A DNA stretch of 64,000 nucleotides, taken from NCBI RefSeq assembly GCF_030674635.1, contig NZ_CP089978.1, positions 2,046,001 to 2,110,000 of the forward strand, read 5' to 3'. How positions within the stretch are numbered: the stretch's first letter is position 1; the number at the start of each line of letters is the position of its first letter. This DNA is from Moraxella sp. ZY210820. GTDB taxonomy: Bacteria; Pseudomonadota; Gammaproteobacteria; Pseudomonadales; Moraxellaceae. The position numbers and the translations under genes are program-made. Shown piece by piece: positions 19,436-26,899 of the stretch. The notes under the pieces were generated by a model, which saw nothing but the letters and a program-made list of their open reading frames with translations, was not told the origin of the DNA and searched no databases.

Positions 19436-19787
19436 AAATACATCTCAAAACAATCGTTTAGAGTTATATCAAAGCCGATGGCAGATTGAATGTTTATTTA
19501 AAGCCTTAAAGTCATCAGGATTTCATCTTAAAGATGCTCATGTGAAAGATTTACAACGTTTACACATATTAATTAGTGTGTGTTTATTCGCCTTTGTATG
19601 GTGTTATCGTATTGGGGAATATATACATGAACACATTCAACCCATTGTCATTAAAACTCATGGTCTTCAAGCTGAAAGTGTGTTTAAATATGGACTTGAT
19701 AAACTCTCTCGCTATCTCATTTCTGGTTTTAAACCTAAAGAAATTATTAACATGGACTTCTTTAGGTGGTTTTTGTCATGTACTTAG
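19419..19787 (+). pseudogene. IS4-family transposase, C-terminal part
   Basis: This fragment carries the IS4 Y(2)R(3)E(6)K signature in LYQSRWQIECLFKALKSSGF, which supplies the third catalytic acidic residue. Its TAG stop lies inside the right inverted repeat. It is out of frame with the N-terminal part and lacks the intervening beta-strand insertion, so the transposase is inactive. The short VVI/GTTATT similarity at the junction suggests deletion by slippage or recombination. Confidence 0.8.
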
Positions 19788-19825
19788 TATATCGCAATAG
19801 AATATTTGTATTAATGACAACAATA

Positions 19826-19933
19826 TTAGTCATATAAGTCTCTCATTGCACACTCCATTGTGCCTTGCAGAATCGCATTTTCAATCTCTTCATCTGAAAG
19901 TTTATATATTATCTCTACTGAAAATAAGCCAGA
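19826..19933 (-). pseudogene. Short ORF remnant, unrecognised
   Basis: A 35-residue frame without a start codon ends in TAA at 19826. It contains KLSDEEIENAILQGTMECAMRDLYD, which looks like genuine protein-coding sequence (acidic amphipathic helix), but the frame is preceded by TAG. I do not recognise the family. It lies between the IS and gph and is probably debris of a gene deleted when the IS arrived. The rest of the 196-bp gap shows nothing else. Confidence 0.3.
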
Positions 19934-19983
19934 CTAAACAATGCGTTTGCCTATATTATCCCCAAAAATCATTTATTTTGACT

Positions 19984-20664
19984 TTACAATAACTCATTTA
20001 AACAATCAATAATCATTTGTGGCTGACACGCTTGCAAAGGCTCACCATGATTATAACCATAGCTCAGCATAATACAATCAATATTGGCTGAACGAGCCGA
20101 TTCAACATCATTACGAGAATCACCAATCATTAAGGTTTGTGCAGGTGTTTTATTAAAATGATTCATCACATGTAATAATGGTTCTGGACTTGGTTTACGT
20201 TGTGGCAAACTGTCTCCGCCAATCACAAAATCAAAACGCTCTAATAAATTCATCGCTTTTAATAAATTTATTGTCGCTTGATAAGGCTTATTCGTTACTA
20301 TAGCAATTAATTTTTGCTCTTTTTGACAATAATCCACAAACTCCACAACCCCATCATATAATACTGTATCAACACAAACATTTTGTTCGTAAATATTTAA
20401 AAAACTTTGTAATAACTGCTGATGTGTTGCAGAGCTAAATGTACCATCTTGATGTCTTAGCACACATTCACATAACTGCCCTGCTCCACGCCCAATCCAT
20501 GTACGCACTTGTTGTTCAGTTACATTGGTACGATTTAATGCCGTTAAAGTTAAATTCATCGCACGGTAAATATCTTTGGCAGAATCAACCAAAGTCCCAT
20601 CAAGGTCAAATAAAATCAAATCTCGTTGCGATAAATTAGCAAGTTGTTGAGCGTTCATTGTCAT
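19984..20664 (-). CDS. gph: HAD-family phosphoglycolate phosphatase
   Basis: The 226-residue haloacid-dehalogenase hydrolase has motif I FDLDGTLVDS (nucleophile Asp20, general acid Asp22), motif II IVTNKPY, and motif III/IV GGDSLPQRKPSPEPL with IGDSRNDVESARSA. This arrangement and the alpha-helical cap fit Gph/PGP phosphatases, which remove phosphate from 2-phosphoglycolate formed during DNA repair. Other small phosphate esters are possible substrates. It stands alone, divergent from the small bS21-like gene. Confidence 0.8.
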   Translation of the reverse strand: MTMNAQQLANLSQRDLILFDLDGTLVDSAKDIYRAMNLTLTALNRTNVTEQQVRTWIGRGAGQLCECVLRHQDGTFSSATHQQLLQSFLNIYEQNVCVDTVLYDGVVEFVDYCQKEQKLIAIVTNKPYQATINLLKAMNLLERFDFVIGGDSLPQRKPSPEPLLHVMNHFNKTPAQTLMIGDSRNDVESARSANIDCIMLSYGYNHGEPLQACQPQMIIDCLNELL

Positions 20665-20711
20665 ATCTCATCTATTGATATTACTTCCATTGTAACAAAT
20701 TTTATGCGATT

Positions 20712-20740
20712 TTGAGATGGAAAATTAGTGATTTTATGAT
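20712..20740 (+). promoter_or_regulatory. Candidate promoter of the bS21-like gene
   Basis: TTGAGA (20712-20717) and TATGAT (20735-20740) are 17 bp apart. If used, transcription begins near 20747. This rules out a TTG start at 20712 for the downstream gene and points to the ATG at 20802. Confidence 0.5.
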
Positions 20741-20801
20741 AGGATTAACGCTAATCCATATTTATTTTGATAGACAGGTGTCAGTCTCTAACACTCAACT
20801 C

Positions 20802-21077
20802 ATGACCAAAATCATGCTTGATGAAACACAAGACATCGACCTTGCTTTATGGCGATTACATCAACAGCTTTATGTGAATACAGCAACACGTTGGTATAAA
20901 AAACGTTATGGCTATTATGAAAAACCATCAATATTACGCCGTAAAAAACGTAAAATGAAACAGTTGTTATCACAAAGACAAAAATACTTTTATTTTAAAC
21001 CTGCACCAAATTTATGGCTGAAAATTGAATATCCACAACAATTTGCTCGTATAGGTAAAAATGCAGTAGGGCGTTAA
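20802..21077 (+). CDS. Small basic protein with bS21-like core
   Basis: This 91-residue protein (ATG at 20802) has the order ML-DETQDIDLALWRLHQ, then KKRYGYYEKPSILRRKKRKM. This parallels bS21 (acidic start, D-x-A-x-R-R-x-K helix, then R/K-x-x-YEKP-x-x-R-x-x-K/R). It is longer than bS21 (about 70 residues) because of an aromatic, basic C-terminal extension of about 35 residues (FKPAPNLWLKIEYPQQF). Several positions that are Arg/Lys in bS21 are changed (WRLHQQ), so it is more likely a paralog than the housekeeping protein. An upstream in-frame ATG at 20736 is possible but overlaps the candidate -10 box. No strong Shine-Dalgarno was seen. Confidence 0.5.
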   Translation: MTKIMLDETQDIDLALWRLHQQLYVNTATRWYKKRYGYYEKPSILRRKKRKMKQLLSQRQKYFYFKPAPNLWLKIEYPQQFARIGKNAVGR

Positions 21078-21134
21078 TGTCTCAATGATTGAGCCGCCCT
21101 ATTATTTCCCTATGATTGAGGCAATAAAGTTTTG

Positions 21135-21956
21135 TTATTGCACCTTATGAGAATAAGCTATAAAAATTAAAACACCCATTGCTAATATCAGCCCTACCAA
21201 TAAATCCACCCCATAATGGAAAGCAAAATATTGAGTAGAAATCATTAAACCCAAAGTAATAGGTAACAACAAACACCCAATCCACCAACGTTTTTTGATA
21301 AAGAAAAATCCATTGATAAACACTGAAAATCCTGTATGTAAACTCGGAAATGCATCAATACCAACAATTAACTGTTGATTGGCATTCATCAAGAATTGTG
21401 TCATATACCCACCCGTATTGGGCAAATTAAATACATTATCATATGCCAAATATCCCCCTTGTGCAGGAAAAATAAAATACCCGATATAGCCAATAAGCAT
21501 CAGAACTAACAAGCCAAAGCAAAATGCATGATAATCTTTCTGATTATTTTTAAACCAATAATAACACGCTCCAAGTTGCATGGGAAACAATGCTAAATAA
21601 CACATCGCCAGATATTCAGCCAACCATGCAGGACGATAAGTCAAATAAAGTGGTAAACTTTGCCCAAAAATAAAACCATCTAAAGTGTATAAAATATCAT
21701 CAAAACGATAAGGTATCAATTTTCCAACCACAGAAAACATTGGAAAAATAGCATAAGATAAAATTAGAATAAAAAAACCAATCCAACGATTTACACCATT
21801 TTTAATGATTACAGTAATTAAAATGCCTAAAAAAACGAAATTAATCAAATGATGAAATTCAAGTTTAGTAAAGTGCCAAATACATATACCTATGATTATT
21901 AAACAAAATAATATAAAAATAGACATCATCATGGATAAATATTTTGGCATAGTCAT
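21135..21956 (-). CDS. PAP2-superfamily membrane phosphatase
   Basis: The 273-residue protein has about six transmembrane helices and the PAP2 phosphatase motifs: PSLH at 204-207 (motif 2 histidine) and STQYFAFHYGVD at 240-251 (motif 3, His248 and Asp251). The spacing and GGYLAYDN segment resemble the inositol-phosphotransferase/Aur1-like branch of PAP2 proteins, which act on lipid phosphates at the outer face of the inner membrane. The substrate cannot be named. It follows the yfcH-like gene by 62 bp and is probably part of the same membrane-lipid block. Confidence 0.75.
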   Translation of the reverse strand: MTMPKYLSMMMSIFILFCLIIIGICIWHFTKLEFHHLINFVFLGILITVIIKNGVNRWIGFFILILSYAIFPMFSVVGKLIPYRFDDILYTLDGFIFGQSLPLYLTYRPAWLAEYLAMCYLALFPMQLGACYYWFKNNQKDYHAFCFGLLVLMLIGYIGYFIFPAQGGYLAYDNVFNLPNTGGYMTQFLMNANQQLIVGIDAFPSLHTGFSVFINGFFFIKKRWWIGCLLLPITLGLMISTQYFAFHYGVDLLVGLILAMGVLIFIAYSHKVQ

Positions 21957-22018
21957 CTCTTAATTTTAAACTGAATAATTAAATACTTAGATTTTAACTA
22001 TTAGATAAGATTGGTATA

Positions 22019-22924
22019 TTACACTTTTTCAGTTGATAATAAATCCTTCAATTCTGGAAATAAAAATACAAACCCATCATCGATTAAATGCTGAGGCAAA
22101 ACCTTTTGCCCATCAGTGAGTAAGGTTGCCATTTCACCAAACATCATTTTTAAAATAAAACTTGGTAAAGGTAATAATGCAGGTCTATTTACATATTTTG
22201 CTAATAATTGGGTAAATTCCGCATTATTGACAGGATTTGGTGCAGTTAAATTATAGACCTGTTGAATATGTTGTCCTGATAAATGCCTTTGCATAATAAA
22301 ATCGACAGCACGCAACCAATCTGCTAATGCAATCCAACTCATGATTTGTTGTCCATCACCCAAACGCCCACCAAGCCCTAAACGAAACACTGGCAATAAT
22401 TTTTGCAACATACCACGCCCATTCACATCAAGTACCACACCTGTACGAATAATAGTCGTTGGAATCTGAGCAGTTAAAGCAAGCTGTTCCCATTGCTGAC
22501 ATAAATCATGTGCAAATTCAGTATGATAACTGCTATTTTCATCTAAGATATTATCGCCTTGATTGCCATACCAACCAATCGCCGAACCACTGATGAGTAG
22601 TTTTGGTTTTATCTCTGCTTGATAAATAAAATCCAAAATCGCCTGTGTTGGTTTTAAACGACTATCGAGTAAATATTGTTTTTGTTGTGCCGTCCAACGT
22701 TTATCAGCAATGCCAGCTCCTGCCAAATTGATAATAATATCAATCGGTCGAGTAAAGTTTTTTAAATCTTGATAATCAATCACTTGAATATCAGCATTGA
22801 ATTTTTGTGTTTTGCGTTTATTTTGGCTCACCCAAATAATATTTAGCGGATAGAGACCTTCCAGAAAATAACAAGTTAAAACCTGACCTAAAAATCCTGA
22901 ACCGCCTGTGATTAAAATATTCAT
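22019..22924 (-). CDS. TIGR01777-type SDR epimerase (YfcH-like)
   Basis: The 301-residue extended short-chain dehydrogenase starts MNILITGGSGFLGQVL (NAD(P)-binding TGGSGFLG). It has INLAGAGIADKRW and SGSAIGWYGNQGD, the marks of the YfcH/TIGR01777 family, and ends with the DUF1731-like tail (PSFILKMMFGEMATLLTDGQKVLPQHL). The biochemical substrate of the family is unknown. Its start overlaps the upstream gene by 4 bp, so it is translationally coupled to the small membrane proteins and desaturase. Confidence 0.85.
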   Translation of the reverse strand: MNILITGGSGFLGQVLTCYFLEGLYPLNIIWVSQNKRKTQKFNADIQVIDYQDLKNFTRPIDIIINLAGAGIADKRWTAQQKQYLLDSRLKPTQAILDFIYQAEIKPKLLISGSAIGWYGNQGDNILDENSSYHTEFAHDLCQQWEQLALTAQIPTTIIRTGVVLDVNGRGMLQKLLPVFRLGLGGRLGDGQQIMSWIALADWLRAVDFIMQRHLSGQHIQQVYNLTAPNPVNNAEFTQLLAKYVNRPALLPLPSFILKMMFGEMATLLTDGQKVLPQHLIDDGFVFLFPELKDLLSTEKV

Positions 22925-23454
22925 TGTACTCTCCTAATATCTTCATCTTTATCAAAATTGTGTGGTAATAAAAAATGTGAGATAATCACTGATATTATTC
23001 CCACAAAAATGCTCATACTCATCAATGACGATACAAATTTTCTTTTTGCCACTAAATCTAAACTATTCCAATCCATCGTACCTGAAAATGCAAGCACTAA
23101 ACAAAGATAAACCAAAATAGATGCAACAAATACATAAATATAATCGAGTAACCGAGTAAATTTATATTTAAAATAGACAAAAAATGCTGAAATCGTTATC
23201 GGTATCAACCATAAATATAAATTAAAAAAACGAGCCGAAAATAAACGCATTTCATCAATTTCACCAATCATTGCTCCACTTTTCATGATATAAGAAATAT
23301 CTTGAAACACACCAAAAGCACTGCTAAATAACATAAATAATAATGGAAAACCAAGCATAATTCGCCATGTTGGATAATCATGTTCAGCCGTATGTTTTTT
23401 ACGAGCTTGAGATGGTTTACGCTTTAATGCTTTATTGCGTGGTGATTTTTTCAT
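22921..23454 (-). CDS. Hypothetical membrane protein (four helices)
   Basis: The 177-residue protein starts with a strongly basic cytoplasmic segment (KKSPRNKALKRKPSQARKKH). It then has about four hydrophobic segments (near 32-48, 70-90, 100-123 and 145-163). I recognise no family. It overlaps the neighbouring genes by 4 bp on both sides, within the operon desaturase - membrane protein - this gene - yfcH-like. A role linked to membrane lipid modification is inferred only from position. Confidence 0.7.
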   Translation of the reverse strand: MKKSPRNKALKRKPSQARKKHTAEHDYPTWRIMLGFPLLFMLFSSAFGVFQDISYIMKSGAMIGEIDEMRLFSARFFNLYLWLIPITISAFFVYFKYKFTRLLDYIYVFVASILVYLCLVLAFSGTMDWNSLDLVAKRKFVSSLMSMSIFVGIISVIISHFLLPHNFDKDEDIRRVQ

Positions 23455-23993
23455 GTTTTGTCTCCTAGAGAACTATTTTGATAAAACTGCATAGATAAGT
23501 CTTGCAATTTCGGTAGAAACAATTTACCACAAATCGTAGCAGAAATACCACCAACTAAACCAAATACAAAGCATATAAAAATACTCCCTATGATACTATC
23601 ACGAACAGGAAACATAAAAAGGCAACACGCACTTGTTGATAAAAAACCAATCTTATATAAACGTACATAACTCAACAGATCTACAATCATCACTTTTCGC
23701 CAAGCACAATATAACCCTGTGAATAGTGCAGGAATAAATCCCAAAAAGAGACCTATCAATCCAAATACAACAGGAGCAAAAATAGATAAAATAATTTCAA
23801 CAATATTCACATTAAAATGTAGATTGATTAACATTTCCACTATTCCAGTAATGATCGAAAAAATGCCCATAGCTATCGCTACAACCACACCACCAATAAA
23901 ACCACCACATAAACTAAATAGAGCTACAGTTCCAACTCCATCATATTGCCAACCATGTTGCTCTAACTGTTGAGTAATCTGTTTATTGTTCAT
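23451..23993 (-). CDS. Hypothetical glycine-rich membrane protein, paralog of the 25366-25857 product
   Basis: The 180-residue protein has four to five membrane segments with small-residue patterns (CGGFIGGVVVAIAMGIF; LIGLFLGFIPALFTGL; GLVGGISATICGKLFLP). The same organization, including GFIPALITGL and GGIGGLSSLILGKFVLP, occurs in the protein at 25366-25857, so the two are paralogs. I do not recognise a named family. The start overlaps the desaturase stop by 4 bp. Confidence 0.7.
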   Translation of the reverse strand: MNNKQITQQLEQHGWQYDGVGTVALFSLCGGFIGGVVVAIAMGIFSIITGIVEMLINLHFNVNIVEIILSIFAPVVFGLIGLFLGFIPALFTGLYCAWRKVMIVDLLSYVRLYKIGFLSTSACCLFMFPVRDSIIGSIFICFVFGLVGGISATICGKLFLPKLQDLSMQFYQNSSLGDKT

Positions 23994-24826
23994 AATTCCA
24001 CCTTTTGCATATCAGTATCCTGTTTTTTCTGTAATATTGAAATAACAGCAAGTTGCGTCATTTCAGGAGCAATTTTATCCAAACGTTTTGCCAATTCTGG
24101 TAAATGATTGGTCGGCACAGCAGGAAATAAATGATGCTCCACATGATAAAATAGGTTAAAAGTCAATAAGTTAATGATAGGGTTACGTTCAGTGCGAGCC
24201 ACCACATCATCATCGCAATCATGGTGCATTCCCCACACACCGACCACGCCCACCAACGCATTCGCCACAAACATCACACAAAATTGATAAAGCAAAATCT
24301 CCCAACCTGTAACAAAAGTCAGTATCGTCATCGCCACCACCAACACGCTATCCACCATAATATGTCCTGTATCTCGTTGATATTTTTTAGCTAATTTCCA
24401 ACCATGCACATACACACGATAGCGAAAACTCAAACCACCCAACAATGCTTGCCACCATGTTTTGTGTGATAATTGACCTTCGGCATCATCTTCACCCAAC
24501 GGATTACGATGATGTTGTAAATGACTTTGCCCAATGGCGTGTAAACTGGTCAAGGTCAAAGCACTTAAAATATACAGTAACAGCGTACTTTTCCAACCTG
24601 ATACCCCTAGCGAACGATGATAAATATCATGCCCTTGACGGAACGCCCCCGCAAAAAAGAAGTAGGAAAATAGTACCGCCAACACATACTGCGACTGACT
24701 GGCAAAATACCATGAAATCAACACAAATGGATAAGGTAAAATCACATTATAAGCAATTTGCCATATCGTTAAATGGCGTAAATCTTTCCATTCAATTTGT
24801 TGAATTATCTGTTTATGTGATTTCAT
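23990..24826 (-). CDS. Membrane fatty acid desaturase
   Basis: The 278-residue di-iron desaturase carries three histidine boxes: HDIYH at 66-70, HLQHH at 102-106, and HVEHH at 228-232 (YHVEHHLFP). An additional HHD is at 201-203. Hydrophobic segments near 27-60, 84-100 and 155-200 anchor it in the inner membrane. Such enzymes introduce double bases into fatty acyl chains or modify related hydrophobic substrates; regiospecificity cannot be read from sequence. It is the first gene of a coupled operon. A perfect 20-bp palindrome lies 20 bp upstream of its start, suggesting control by the neighbouring GbsR-type regulator. Confidence 0.85.
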   Translation of the reverse strand: MKSHKQIIQQIEWKDLRHLTIWQIAYNVILPYPFVLISWYFASQSQYVLAVLFSYFFFAGAFRQGHDIYHRSLGVSGWKSTLLLYILSALTLTSLHAIGQSHLQHHRNPLGEDDAEGQLSHKTWWQALLGGLSFRYRVYVHGWKLAKKYQRDTGHIMVDSVLVVAMTILTFVTGWEILLYQFCVMFVANALVGVVGVWGMHHDCDDDVVARTERNPIINLLTFNLFYHVEHHLFPAVPTNHLPELAKRLDKIAPEMTQLAVISILQKKQDTDMQKVEL

Positions 24827-24846
24827 ATTTCACCTATTATACTGTA

Positions 24847-24866
24847 ATTTCTGTAAAAACAGAAAT
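24847..24866. promoter_or_regulatory. Palindromic operator candidate ahead of the desaturase gene
   Basis: The site ATTTCTGTAAAAACAGAAAT is an 8-bp perfect inverted repeat around AAAA. The same 20-mer recurs at 25331 and, with one mismatch each, at 25878 and 27471. It ends 20 bp before the desaturase ATG. It lacks a following U tract, so it is not a terminator. Confidence 0.7.
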
Positions 24867-24872
24867 ATTAAG

Positions 24873-25310
24873 TTAAAAAATTTGCCGAGATAAATGCGGT
24901 AAATGACATTGCCCATTCATACATTGTCCATCAATTTGTACATCATATAAATGAGCATACCACCAGCGAATAAAAAGTTTTGGCATACGATAACGATTTT
25001 GAGCAAAATACGGATAAAGCCAATCAAAAAATGATTTAAATAAAAACATCGATAATATCGCTTGGTATTTCATATTGGCTAAACCATATAATAAACGCAC
25101 CGATTGCATACCTTGATACCATTGCCCATTTTCATCTTGCACATATAAACACGTCATCGCTTGCTCATAACTAATCCCACATTGATTTAAATAATCTAAA
25201 TTATCATGCAAAGAACAAATTTGAATTTGTTCTGGATTTTTCTGCTGTAATGCCATCGCTTCATGCCAACATAATGTACAATGACCATCATAAAACATTG
25301 TTACTTTCAT
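24873..25310 (-). CDS. DCC-family thiol-disulfide oxidoreductase-like protein
   Basis: The 145-residue protein opens with MKVTMFYDGHCTLCWHEAMA, where DGHCTLC is the DxxCxxC motif that names the DCC family. Family members have a thioredoxin-like fold, but few are characterized. It also has cysteines in the C-terminal QCMNGQCHLP, a CX4C pair conserved in its paralog at 25914-26324. It precedes the desaturase by 46 bp, which holds the palindrome at 24847. Its own start is also preceded by an identical palindrome. A redox partner role for the desaturase is an inference from context. Confidence 0.75.
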   Translation of the reverse strand: MKVTMFYDGHCTLCWHEAMALQQKNPEQIQICSLHDNLDYLNQCGISYEQAMTCLYVQDENGQWYQGMQSVRLLYGLANMKYQAILSMFLFKSFFDWLYPYFAQNRYRMPKLFIRWWYAHLYDVQIDGQCMNGQCHLPHLSRQIF

Positions 25311-25330
25311 TATATTTTACCCTTACGACA

Positions 25331-25350
25331 ATTTCTGTAAAAACAGAAAT
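25331..25350. promoter_or_regulatory. Palindromic operator candidate ahead of the DCC gene
   Basis: This site is identical in all 20 bases to the one ahead of the desaturase. It sits 20 bp before the start codon of the DCC gene at 25310, the same distance as in the desaturase case. The conserved spacing argues for a functional binding site. Confidence 0.7.
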
Positions 25351-25365
25351 ATTTACTTAAAAAAA

Positions 25366-25857
25366 TTAATGTGTTAGTGTAATACGTGGCAATACAAATT
25401 TACCCAAAATTAATGATGATAATCCACCAATCCCACCAAATGCCAACGTACCAAAAACACCACTCAATATATCACCGATACTGGCATCTTCAATTCGATA
25501 GAGTAATGAGCCGTCAAAAATAGTAATCACAAGACTGGCTAAAATAATCAATAAAATCGTAATAAAAAATCCAAAACCAAATAAAACTTTTTTATTTAGC
25601 TCCACGATATTAAAATAATTGCGTGCAATCACAATACCTAACCCTGTTATTAAGGCAGGAATGAAACCAAATATCCAACCAAATAATACTGATAATAGTA
25701 ATATCATACCAATGCCTATAATAGAAAACCCGACATCAAACAACATCATTGGTATCATACCTAGTGCAAAAATTAACCCACCAACGATACCGCCATATAA
25801 ACTAAATACGAGTATCAGATATATCGCTTGTTTAAAACTAAAACGCTCCATATACAT
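25366..25857 (-). CDS. Hypothetical glycine-rich membrane protein, paralog of the 23451-23993 product
   Basis: The 163-residue protein has about five hydrophobic segments with small-residue motifs (YGGIVGGLIFALGM; FGWIFGFIPALITGLGI; GGIGGLSSLILGKFVLPR). It is clearly related to the 180-residue protein at 23451-23993. The start is supported by GAGG eight bases upstream. A palindrome with one mismatch lies 20 bp ahead of the start. It stands between the two DCC genes, so the block alternates redox-like and membrane proteins. Function is unknown. Confidence 0.7.
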   Translation of the reverse strand: MYMERFSFKQAIYLILVFSLYGGIVGGLIFALGMIPMMLFDVGFSIIGIGMILLLSVLFGWIFGFIPALITGLGIVIARNYFNIVELNKKVLFGFGFFITILLIILASLVITIFDGSLLYRIEDASIGDILSGVFGTLAFGGIGGLSSLILGKFVLPRITLTH

Positions 25858-25877
25858 TAACGATACCTCTATTGGAA

Positions 25878-25897
25878 ATTTCTGTAAAAACAGAAAA
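25878..25897. promoter_or_regulatory. Palindromic operator candidate ahead of the 163-residue membrane protein gene
   Basis: ATTTCTGTAAAAACAGAAAA differs from the 24847/25331 sites only in the last base. It again ends 20 bp before the start codon (25857). This gives three sites at the same spacing in tandem genes. Confidence 0.65.
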
Positions 25898-25913
25898 TAT
25901 CATTTAAAAAAAA

Positions 25914-26324
25914 TTAACGTTGATGTGGCGGTAAATGACACACACCATTTTCGCATTCAGGCAATTTTTTCCCTGTAAATAAACGTACCATCGACTTTGG
26001 AATACGGTAACGATTGCGTGCAATCACTGGATAAAGTTTATCACTCAACGGCTTAACAATCGGTAAATTTAAAAACTTCGATAAAGGCAAATCCGCCACT
26101 TGATACAACACACGAATTGCATCCATTGCCGTGTACCAACGCCCATGCTCATCTTTGACACAAACATAGGTCATCACATCTTGATAGCTAAAACCCGCTC
26201 GCTCCAACTCATCTAAGGCATCATGTACGCCAATAATATGGATATTGTCGCTATGACTGGCTAACGTTTTAGCTTCAGCCGTACAAATTGGACATTTGTC
26301 ATCATAATACATGGTTACTTTCAT
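25914..26324 (-). CDS. DCC-family thiol-disulfide oxidoreductase-like protein (second copy)
   Basis: The 136-residue protein begins MKVTMYYDDKCPICTAEAKT with the DxxCxxC motif DDKCPIC. It ends with ECENGVCHLPPHQR, echoing the CX4C of the other DCC protein here. The ATG at 26324 is preferred over the one at 26330, because AGGA lies eight bases before it and only about two bases before the other. Only a half-like version of the palindrome (CTGTAAAAA) lies upstream. It is the first gene of the DCC-membrane protein-DCC-desaturase row. Confidence 0.75.
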   Translation of the reverse strand: MKVTMYYDDKCPICTAEAKTLASHSDNIHIIGVHDALDELERAGFSYQDVMTYVCVKDEHGRWYTAMDAIRVLYQVADLPLSKFLNLPIVKPLSDKLYPVIARNRYRIPKSMVRLFTGKKLPECENGVCHLPPHQR

Positions 26325-26330
26325 CGGCAT

Positions 26331-26351
26331 TTTCCTGTAAAAATTATTTCA
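26331..26351. promoter_or_regulatory. Degenerate half-site of the palindrome
   Basis: TTTCCTGTAAAAATTATTTC keeps the CTGTAAAAA half of the operator but the second arm is poor. It immediately precedes the first DCC gene. It could be a weak site or a decayed one. Confidence 0.3.
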
Positions 26352-26379
26352 TTCAATTTACCAAATGACATCGGTTAGA

Positions 26380-26500
26380 TCATTCTCAATTCATAGTAAG
26401 TTATTGATTTTGCGTAGGGGCGAATGATTATTCGCCCGTACAAAATGAAATATTTTAAATCATATCAATATATTATGATTTTAAGTTGAGAATGGAGTAT
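26380..26500 (+). repeat. MITE-like palindromic repeat, copy A
   Basis: The core element of 114 bp (26381-26494) is bounded by CATTCTCAA and TTGAGAATG. It contains a central hairpin of GGGGCGAAT and ATTCGCCC type. It is identical over about 121 bp to the inverted copy B at 28254-28374. It interrupts the 3' end of the vapC-like gene. Confidence 0.85.
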
Positions 26501-26648
26501 CGGTTGCCATTTCCCAAACACTTGCTGAACTCACATAAATCTGCTGATGATCATCAATTAAAATTTGAGTTGCTTTCTCAGAGAGTTTTTCAGGCTCAGT
26601 CCAATACCATAATAATGTATGTGTATCTAATAAATATCGATTTACCAT
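26481..26648 (-). pseudogene. VapC-type PIN-domain toxin, truncated by the MITE
   Basis: This 55-codon frame starts at ATG 26648, overlapping the antitoxin stop. It encodes MVNRYLLDTHTLLWYW, then YVSSASVWEMA. These are the first catalytic Asp region (LLDTHTLLW) and the SSASVWEM segment of VapC-type PIN nucleases. A full protein has about 130 residues with further acidic residues. After EMA the frame enters the repeat and stops (TAA at 26481). No remaining PIN sequence occurs beyond the repeat, so the toxin is inactive. Confidence 0.75.
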
Positions 26649-26878
26649 TGTTCTAGCTCGTCTTTATCCAATGGTTCATCAAATGCAGGGTCAGCTTTAA
26701 AATCTGCCAATATGCCTAATTGCTGTTGGCGTTTACTGATTTTAGGGGTAAAATGAACCGTTTGAGAAAAGGATTCCGATAAAAATACCACCATGACTTG
26801 ACTTGGCGTATCGATGGGCGGTTGCTCATTGAGTATAATTTGCCCACCTTGATATGTACCTGAAATCGCGAATTGCAT
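26642..26878 (-). CDS. VapB/Phd-type antitoxin
   Basis: The 78-residue protein begins MQFAISGTYQGGQIILNEQPP and ends FDEPLDKDELEQW. The acidic C-terminus with a DEPL-D pattern is typical of antitoxins paired with VapC nucleases (DUF2281/VapB-like), where it wraps the toxin. The start codon of the truncated toxin overlaps its last codons, the usual antitoxin-toxin arrangement. With the toxin destroyed it is an orphan antitoxin, and may still regulate its own promoter. Confidence 0.6.
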   Translation of the reverse strand: MQFAISGTYQGGQIILNEQPPIDTPSQVMVVFLSESFSQTVHFTPKISKRQQQLGILADFKADPAFDEPLDKDELEQW

Positions 26879-26899
26879 ATTACTCTCCTTAAATACTAA

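Larger units (their letters stand above)
18801..19787 (+). mobile_element. Decayed IS4-family insertion sequence (ISAba1-like transposase)
   Basis: The element is bounded by near-perfect 18-bp inverted repeats, CTGAGTACATGACAAAAA (18801-18818) and its complement with one mismatch (19770-19787). The transposase frame is broken by an internal deletion. No convincing target-site duplication flanks it (left AAACATAAAT, right TATATCGCAA). The insertion truncates the EamA transporter gene. Confidence 0.85.

Noticed and set aside
24847..25350. The 20-bp palindromes as transcription terminators
   Set aside because: The stems are only 8 bp, mostly A/T, with no U tract following. They lie at a fixed 20 bp before start codons, which fits operators or leader hairpins better.
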